Assembly: GCA_026770615.1 (NCBI GenBank)
Contig: MU631322.1
Coordinates: 338,765-351,497, forward strand
Source of the DNA: Pavlovales sp. CCMP2436
Lineage: Eukaryota; Haptophyta; Pavlovophyceae; Pavlovales
DNA: 12,733 bases
Direction of reading: 5' to 3'
A program made the translations under genes and the position numbers. The notes beneath the pieces were generated by a model. The model was not told the DNA's origin. It was given only the letters and a program-made list of their open reading frames with translations, and did no database searches. Shown one piece after another: positions 7,797 to 12,733 of the stretch; position 1 is the first letter of the stretch; every line of letters begins with the position of its first letter.

Positions 7797-7843
7797 CCCA
7801 CTTTGTGGTTCTTGCCCCTCGTGGGCAAGAATCACACTGTGGG
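7797..7843 (+). other. Long 21-bp stem-loop just after the retroelement stop codon
   Basis: Arms 7797-7817 and 7823-7843 (18 of 21 positions pair; loop CTCGT) with an uninterrupted TTCTTGCCC/GGGCAAGAA inner stem. It starts 21 bases after the stop. Some LINE families carry 3' stem-loops recognised by their own reverse transcriptase; this could be such a structure. Confidence 0.7.
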
Positions 7844-8125
7844 ATAATGGCCGTCGGAGTATAGTTGTCTGTGTTATGGCGCTACAGGATTGTCGCGTGC
7901 GCAGGCGTGCGGCAGCTCGAGCGCTCGAGATGCAGAGGAGTTCGGTCAGCAGCAAATCAGTCGAGCAGCTTCGATTGGCGTTTTGTTGATCAGACTCAGC
8001 GGTGGGGACGGTATCCGGTGTGCTCGGAAAGTTCCCCTGATCCGAGTGTTTTTCAACGCTCGGGTTCGGGTTTCAGAACCATTCGGGGGCGGACGTATAA
8101 CTAGAAATTTACACACAGACTTAAA
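7844..8125. other. Presumed 3' untranslated part of the retroelement, no gene
   Basis: Short overlapping open frames on both strands resemble nothing known. CTCGAGCGCTCGAG (7916-7929) is a 14-bp perfect palindrome. No A-rich or simple-repeat tail is evident before the right flanking repeat. Confidence 0.4.
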
Positions 8126-8145
8126 AATATAACTACAGACTAAGC
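8126..8145 (+). repeat. Right copy of the 20-bp direct repeat (probable target-site duplication)
   Basis: Differs from 4698-4717 by one base (A for G at the seventeenth position). Its position defines the presumed 3' end of the retroelement at about 8125. Confidence 0.65.
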
Positions 8146-8362
8146 ACAATTACGAATAGTTACGCTTAAAGTTAGTGTAATACTTATACTCTTTGATGGG
8201 CATGCCGGGTCGCCGGACAGAGTCGGAATCCCTTACTCTAACCCACCTCCCCTGCTGGAGCCAGGACCAGACCCTGTTCTTTGTACGACTCCCTTGCCGG
8301 CAAGGGACTCACAAAAGCAATAAGCCGTAAAAGTCATGCCCGCACGCCTTCGGGCTCTAAGT

Positions 8363-8439
8363 CGGGCGGGGGGTATCTGTGTGCTCGGGGAGTGGTCATG
8401 GATTCACGTCCGAGAGACCGTCTCCGGGGACAGACGTCC
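8363..8439 (+). repeat. Conserved block upstream of the second ankyrin gene, copy 2
   Basis: Closely matches the minus strand of 1150-1224. It contains GTATCTGTGTGCTCGGGGAG, GATTCACGTCCGAGAGACCG and a GGGGACAGACGTCC end. It finishes about 118 bp before the ATG at 8558 and about 50 bp before a TATA-like element. Weaker similarity may extend further upstream. Confidence 0.7.
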
Positions 8440-8487
8440 TTCGAGAAATCCTTTCTTTCCTTTTCGATAAGCTGTGCGCGTCTACTG

Positions 8488-8493
8488 TATATA
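8488..8493 (+). promoter_or_regulatory. TATA-like element of the second ankyrin gene
   Basis: TATATA in the context CTGTATATAGCAC, 65-70 bp upstream of the ATG, allowing a short 5' leader. The leader is C-rich with no upstream ATG between the box and the start. Confidence 0.45.
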
Positions 8494-8557
8494 GCACACC
8501 AGCCTCGACACACGCACGCCACCGCCTCCCGCGGGCGCAGACCGACCGAAGGCAGCC

Positions 8558-9946
8558 ATGCACCCGCTCGCGCGCGCCTCCCGCGACCGCAAGCGCGCGC
8601 GCTATGGCGACGACGAGCTGGTCTCGGCCGCAACCAAGGCCGAGACGCTCTCACTCATCGCGAGCCCGCGCGGGCTGAGCCTGCTGCTCGATGTGCGCGC
8701 GCTGCTCGGTTCGATGGCGGAGCGGCGCTCCCAGATCGACACGCGGCTGCGCACGATCGACGCGCGGCTCGACGCGCTCGCCGACGCGCCCAGAGGCGGT
8801 CCGCGCGCAGGCGCTGCAAGCGTCCCTCTCCAGAGCCCGCCCCCGTCGCTGCTCGACGACCTCCCCGCCGAGCTGCTCGCGCTCGTCGCGGGCGCGCTCG
8901 AGCCTGATGACGAGATGCCAGCCGCGCTTACCTACCGCAAGCTGCGCGCGGCGGTCGCGCTCGCGCAGCAGCAAGGTGGCCGGGCCGGGTTTACGACGCT
9001 GGTCCGCAGCGCTCTCACCTCGCTGCGCAAGCTAACCTGGGCGGTCTCCTGCCGACTGCCAATGCAGCCGAAGCTGTGCGATGGGTTCGCCAGAGAGGGG
9101 TGGCTGGTGGAGATCAGCTGGCTGCACGCGCAGGGCTGCCCGCTGAGTAAGAGCACGTGCAGGAGCGGAGCAGAAGGTGGCCAACTGAGTGTGCTGCTCT
9201 GGCTTCATGCCAACGGCTGCCCGTGGGAGAAAAGCTCGTGTTCGTATGCGTGTAGTGGTGGCCATTTGGGTACGCTCCAGTGGCTTCATGCAAACGGGTG
9301 TCCGTGGGATGATACCACCTTGATGAGTGCAGCAAAGATTGGCCGCTTGGCTGTTCTCAAATGGGCACGTGCGCATGGCTGCCCGTGGTGCGAGAACACG
9401 ACCATGTTCGCAGCTTTTGGTGGCCAATTGGAGGTGCTGGTCTGGCTACGTACAAACGGCTGCCCGTGGAACAAGAGCACACCCATGTACGCAGCTCTTG
9501 GTGGCCATCTTACTCTACTGCAGTATGCGCGTGCCGCTGGCTGCCCGTGGGACGAGGATACGTGCCTGGGAGCCGCTCGCAATGGCCATTTGGCTCTGCT
9601 GCAATGGGCGCGTGCGCACGGCTGCGAGTGGGACGAGGAGGAAATTTGCAGGGCAGCTGTGCGTGGGGGTCACCTGGCTCTGCTGCAGTGGGCGTGTGCC
9701 AACGGCTGTGACTTGGGCTCGCTCACGTGTGCCAGAGCTCGCGAGCTGATGCAGATGGAACCTATCGAGCTCTTCATGGATTACCTAGACTCTGAGGACT
9801 CTGAGAACGACGAGGCGATGGAGGGATTTGAGCCGTTGGGATGGATGGAGGCCGGGTTCGAGACCGAGGAGACCGCGCGGCAAAGACTTTCGAAGGTCGA
9901 GGTGATCGTGGAGTGGCTGCGGGCTAGCGGCTGCCCCGAAGACTGA
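8558..9946 (+). CDS. F-box-like / ankyrin-type repeat protein
   Basis: 462 residues, no intron apparent, ATG in a GGCAGCCATG context, stop TGA at 9944-9946. Residues 9-15 (RDRKRAR) could be a nuclear signal. Residues 42-77 (RALLGSMAERRSQIDTRLRT, then IDARLDALADAP) look like a short coiled coil. Residues 96-132 (PSLLDDLPAELLALVAGALE) are F-box-like. About eight 27-residue repeats fill residues 180-390, with consensus GCPWxxxTxxxAAxGGHLxxLQWAxANGCPW, diverged from one another. Then comes an acidic segment (409-425, DYLDSEDSENDEAMEGF) and a final half repeat (VIVEWLRASGCPED). This is the same family as the gene at 832-1, without its repeat homogeneity. An adaptor role in targeted protein degradation is plausible from architecture, not shown. 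A shared upstream block hints at common regulation or common descent of the two genes. Confidence 0.92.
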   Translation: MHPLARASRDRKRARYGDDELVSAATKAETLSLIASPRGLSLLLDVRALLGSMAERRSQIDTRLRTIDARLDALADAPRGGPRAGAASVPLQSPPPSLLDDLPAELLALVAGALEPDDEMPAALTYRKLRAAVALAQQQGGRAGFTTLVRSALTSLRKLTWAVSCRLPMQPKLCDGFAREGWLVEISWLHAQGCPLSKSTCRSGAEGGQLSVLLWLHANGCPWEKSSCSYACSGGHLGTLQWLHANGCPWDDTTLMSAAKIGRLAVLKWARAHGCPWCENTTMFAAFGGQLEVLVWLRTNGCPWNKSTPMYAALGGHLTLLQYARAAGCPWDEDTCLGAARNGHLALLQWARAHGCEWDEEEICRAAVRGGHLALLQWACANGCDLGSLTCARARELMQMEPIELFMDYLDSEDSENDEAMEGFEPLGWMEAGFETEETARQRLSKVEVIVEWLRASGCPED

Positions 9947-9972
9947 GCCTGCGTGTCGGCTGTTCGCACAAT

Positions 9973-9988
9973 TAACTTCATGAAGTTA
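9973..9988. other. Perfect 16-bp palindrome after the ankyrin stop codon
   Basis: TAACTTCATGAAGTTA, 26 bases after the TGA, followed by AT-rich sequence (TTCTAATATTTGTATTAATT). It could mark a transcript 3' end or be a protein-binding site. Confidence 0.4.
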
Positions 9989-10788
9989 TTCTAATATTTG
10001 TATTAATTTGTTTTCCAGTAACTTAGCGCATGCATAGCGCATAGTTATAAAATTAGAATGACGTGCGCTGAGCGCAGCTCGCTGAACCTGCCCCTTTTCA
10101 CGGGGGCGCGGCTTCTATCCATTTATCCTTCCCCAGGCCACGAATTCCAACAAGAGGTCTCTAGCTGGCCGAACAGAGTCAGGGCCCCAGCGTCGACGGC
10201 TTGTTGCATTTCTAGCAGAGATGTCCAGCGACATTTTCATATACTATTTACTTTGCGCGTGGCCAGCGCAGGCGGGTGGCACGCGCCGGTGAACCAGGTG
10301 TAGAGGCGTGCCGGCCGCGACAGCCTCTTGAAGACGGCGGATATCGCCACGAAGACAAGTACTGTCTCCAGCGCTTGAAGAGCTCGTCCTTGGCGACGGG
10401 CGAGGTCAGATATCGCCACTGTTCGCGGAGAGCTCCGCCCCCGCGCCAGCAGGTCGGCACCGAGCAAGCATCGAGGCGCTCGACGTGAGCCGATGCTGCC
10501 CGTAGCGACCGTAGACGCGCGCCTCTGGTCCCTGAGGTGCGCCTGCGCCCCGCGCGCTCATCCTTCTCGTAAGCTGAGATCGCCTAGCTCCTTCTCCCTC
10601 GATCTCCTTCTGCTCGCACACCTCGATCGATGCGCCAACTGGGTATGTATGTATATATGGGGCGCTGTCTATTCGTCAAGGTGGCCACGGTTGTTGGCGT
10701 CTGAACGTCGGTCTGTCTGACGCCAGCAATTTTAGACGATAATAACAACAATAATGCAAACAGCGCAAGTGCAAGGGTGTGGTGCACA
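9989..10788. other. Spacer, no gene recognised
   Basis: GC-rich with several short overlapping open frames. The longest are 70-81 codons; two overlap on the minus strand at 10237-10467. None resembles a known protein or has convincing start context. A GATATCGCCAC motif occurs twice (10339 and 10409). An exon of a spliced gene cannot be excluded. Confidence 0.4.
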
Positions 10789-10966
10789 GCTGACTGTGTG
10801 CGCTGACTGCCCGCTGCCTGCTGCCCACTGTCTGCTGACTATCTGCTAATGTCTGCTGCCCACTGTCTGCTGACTGTCTACTGCCCATGTCTGCTGACTG
10901 TCTTCTGGCTGTCTGCTGCCCGCTGTCCGCTGCCCACTGCCTGCCCACTGTCTGCTGACTGTCCGT
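10789..10966. repeat. CTG-rich minisatellite
   Basis: Degenerate tandem array of 10-11-base words CTGCTGACTGT and CTGCCCACTGT, often paired as an approximately 22-base unit. Units vary by deletions (CCCATGTC, CTGCTAATGT). The repeat makes the minus strand open but not gene-like. Confidence 0.85.
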
Positions 10967-10980
10967 GCTAACAACAATGA

Positions 10981-11000
10981 CTAACCTAACCCTAACTTAA
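10981..11000 (+). repeat. Telomere-like CCCTAA motifs at the array start
   Basis: CTAACCTAACCCTAACTTAA contains two and a half CCCTAA-like units (complement of TTAGGG). A similar CACCCTAACCCTCA occurs at 12257-12270 and single copies (GCCCTAA, AACCCTAA) lie in other units. Too few for a telomere tract. Confidence 0.45.
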
Positions 11001-12440
11001 GTTAATAGCACGCTACTCATGTAGCTCGGGTCAATCTGTAGCCCTAACTTAATGCGCCTACCCGATGACAGGAAGGCAGTATGATCGTATTACAGCATCG
11101 CCTCCCGCACACCGGGAGGACGGCTTGCGCATTTATGCATAATTTTCTTAACTCAAGAGGGTCATTCCAAAACCCTTACTTAAGTTAATAACACGCTACT
11201 TATATAGCTCGGGTCAATCCGTAGCCCTAAGTTAATGCGCCTACCCGATGACCGGAAGGCAGCATGATCGGATTATAGCATCGCCTCCCGCACACCGGGA
11301 GGACGGCTCGCGCGTAAGTAAGTAAGGTCTATACTTCATTAGAGTCAAATCCCAACGTAACGCGCCCAATCGATAGCCGGAAGGCATGCTATTAACGCCC
11401 CACACATTGAGAATATTCGCGCGTAAGTAAATGCGTTACTTATGTATCTCTGGTCGAACCATAACCCTAAATTAATGCACCCACCCGATAACCGGAATGC
11501 AAGCTAGCTGTTACCGCCCCAATGTGCCGCCTCACACGTTGGGAACATTTGCGCATCAGTAAATAAGTTACTTATGTTGGGAACATCCGCGCATAAGTTA
11601 ATCCGTGGCCTTAATGCGCCCACCCGATGACCGGAAGGCAGCACGATCTAAATACCGCAACCCCCACCGCACATCGGGAGGACGGGCTGCGTGTAATTAA
11701 ACATTTACTTATAGTTCTCAAGTGCCAATTCTTAAATCTAAATGAATGAACCCACTCGATAGCCGGAAGGCAGCACGCTCTTACCAAAATACCATACCAG
11801 CTCCCGCGCATCGAGAGGACGGATCGCGCAGGAGCAGCCCTTCTCACCTTGCGAGCTCACTCATAATAAGTGTATAGAATGCACCTTTATTGTGATATGA
11901 ATTACGTAGTTTGGGTCAATCCGTAACCATAATTAGTTGATACGCCTGCCCGAGAAACCGGAAGGCAGAATGCTCTTACCGCATCCCATCCCGCCGCGCA
12001 TCGGAAGGACGGATCGCGCGCAAATAGGTTATCTCTCTTGTTAGGTAATACTCCTTATTTAACACACCCACCCGAGAACCGGAAGGCAATTTGCTCTTAC
12101 CACTCTCATCCAGAGATAAGGTCACCCGCAGACTCACTCCATATTTATAAATGAATTAGGCGCCCAACCGATAACCGGAAGGCAGCATGCTCTTAACGCA
12201 TCCCCTCCCATGGATCGCGATCAGCCCACCTCTCTTCCCACCTGCGGGAAGACGCTCACCCTAACCCTCAGTTACGCCCACCCGATAACCGGAGGCAACA
12301 TGCTCTTACCGCATCCCATCCCGTGCATCTGGAAGGGCGGCATACGTGGAATCCCCGGCCCCTCAGGAAAATAAGTGCCCACGGGTAGGTTGCAATTACC
12401 TCCGCCCATACCCTGCACACAGGTAGGAAGGCGTTTCGCT
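10981..12440 (+). repeat. Satellite-like array of about ten diverged units
   Basis: A core CACCCGATAACCGGAAGGCA followed by GCATGCTCTTACCGCATCC recurs near 11061, 11244, 11369, 11484, 11623, 11754, 11949, 12071, 12166 and 12281, with spacings of about 95-195 bp. A second box (CCTCCCGCACACCGGGAGG, then ACGGATCGCGC) often follows. In the first two units it forms a perfect 7-bp hairpin (11101-11119, 11284-11302); in others the stem decays. A GGTCAATCCGTAGCCCTAA-type box precedes several cores. Later units are shorter. No gene is present; the minus-strand frame at 11611-11847 is a shadow. Confidence 0.85.
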
Positions 12441-12445
12441 TCGCG

Positions 12446-12473
12446 AATAAATATATTAATCTATATATTTATT
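12446..12473. other. AT-rich perfect hairpin at the end of the satellite array
   Basis: AATAAATATAT - TAATCT - ATATATTTATT: 11-bp stem, 6-base loop. It separates the array from the R1 copy that follows. Confidence 0.5.
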
Positions 12474-12507
12474 TATTTACGTACACACATACACGCAATG
12501 CATACAT

Positions 12508-12690
12508 ACGTCTGACGTCGACCAAGTCAGTGAGTGAACAACACCTGTTGAACCATGCTGAGCCATGCTGAGCCGCTATATATTGACTGATAGGGATTCA
12601 AGCTGGCGTCTGACTGTTCTGAATGTTGTGCTGGTCTGAGCGCTGCGTCGTCCATTGCCTGCTGTGTGCCTTAGTCGGCTGCGCTGGCTT
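12508..12690 (+). repeat. Dispersed repeat R1, copy d (most complete)
   Basis: Contains both halves of R1: ACGTCTGACGTCGACCAAG through AACACCTGTTGAACCATG (as at 2031-2156 and, inverted, 911-1025), then the TATA linker, TAGGGATTCAAGCTGGCGTC and GAGCGCTGCGTCG through GGCTGCGCTGGCTT (as at 4125-4265). A 10-bp internal duplication (CCATGCTGAG twice) is particular to this copy. No long open frame; it may continue past 12690. Confidence 0.85.
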
Positions 12691-12733
12691 GGGCGCCACC
12701 GCGCGTGCCGATGGATCTCCGGTAGTGTGCCCG

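Larger units (their letters stand above)
4718..8125 (+). mobile_element. 5'-truncated, decayed non-LTR (LINE-like) retroelement
   Basis: Coding remnants run in order RNase H, linker, C-x2-C-x10-H-x4-C finger and a long Pro/basic tail, matching the 3' part of non-LTR retroelement polyproteins after the reverse transcriptase. No RT motif (such as xADD) is present, consistent with 5' truncation. The reading frame is broken by a TAG (5627-5629), a frame change near 5990, a TGA (6136-6138), a TAG (6238-6240) and a further frame change near 7430-7480. The limits are set by the 20-bp flanking repeats and are inferred. Two strong hairpins lie at the end of the coding part. No poly(A) or simple tail repeat is evident at 8125. 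Confidence 0.7.

Noticed and set aside
8281..8907. Plus-strand frame of 208 codons overlapping the second ankyrin gene
   Set aside because: Arg/Ala-rich shadow of the GC-rich start of the gene in another frame; no domain.
10237..10467. Two overlapping minus-strand frames of 70-76 codons
   Set aside because: No recognisable family, no start context or repeat of the motif elsewhere; an exon remains possible but cannot be supported.
10676..10948. Minus-strand Gln/Ser/Asp-rich frame
   Set aside because: Translation of the CTG minisatellite, not a gene.
11061..12310. Array as CRISPR
   Set aside because: Units are long, diverged and unevenly spaced, without short exact repeats, uniform spacers or cas genes.
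12591..12690. Conserved second half of R1 as a known snRNA, tRNA or tRNA-derived SINE
   Set aside because: GGGATTCAAGC only loosely resembles a Pol III B box, no convincing A box or cloverleaf was found, and no snRNA signature is recognised.
1..12733. Whole window as giant-virus DNA
   Set aside because: The F-box/ankyrin genes would fit, but a LINE-like retroelement with target duplication, a satellite array and a plastid-targeting leader fit a nuclear genome better, and no viral core gene is present.

Overview
The window looks like nuclear DNA of a GC-rich microbial eukaryote, most likely an alga with a secondary plastid (haptophyte, heterokont or similar). Four things point there: intron-less GC-rich genes with GCC-type contexts at their start codons; long, repeat-filled spacers holding a PIF/Harbinger-like DNA transposon and a broken non-LTR retroelement; F-box/ankyrin-type genes with 27-residue 'GCPW' repeats, common in algae and their giant viruses; and a predicted secretory leader ending in an ASAF motif, the hallmark of proteins imported into secondary plastids. 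The lineage is an inference. No rRNA, tRNA, CRISPR array or bacterial operon was seen.

Layout. 1-832 (minus): 5' part of an F-box-like/ankyrin gene that leaves the window. 911-2973: a complex spacer with two interlocked inverted-repeat pairs. One pair is a dispersed repeat here named R1 (911-1025 and 2031-2156). The other is the terminal inverted repeats of a roughly 1.24-kb Harbinger-like element (1732-2973) that carries a truncated transposase fragment on the minus strand. 3084-4091 (plus): an intact DUF1826-family gene starting about 110 bp beyond the transposon. 4125-4265: another R1 copy. 4718-8125: a 5'-truncated, decayed non-LTR retroelement with RNase H, a CCHC-type finger and a proline-rich tail, flanked by 20-bp direct repeats and ending in two hairpins. 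8363-8557: upstream region of a second F-box-like/ankyrin gene (8558-9946, plus). It contains a roughly 75-bp block also found, in the same gene-relative orientation, upstream of the first ankyrin gene. 9947-10788: spacer without a recognisable gene. 10789-10966: CTG-rich minisatellite. 10981-12440: array of about ten diverged repeats of roughly 95-195 bp with telomere-like CCCTAA motifs. 12508-12690: the longest R1 copy.

No pathway links these genes. Three are probably functional: the two ankyrin genes (protein-protein interaction, possibly ubiquitin-ligase adaptors) and the DUF1826 gene (unknown biochemistry, possibly plastid-targeted). The rest is repeat and mobile DNA that seems to have reshaped the upstream regions of all three.
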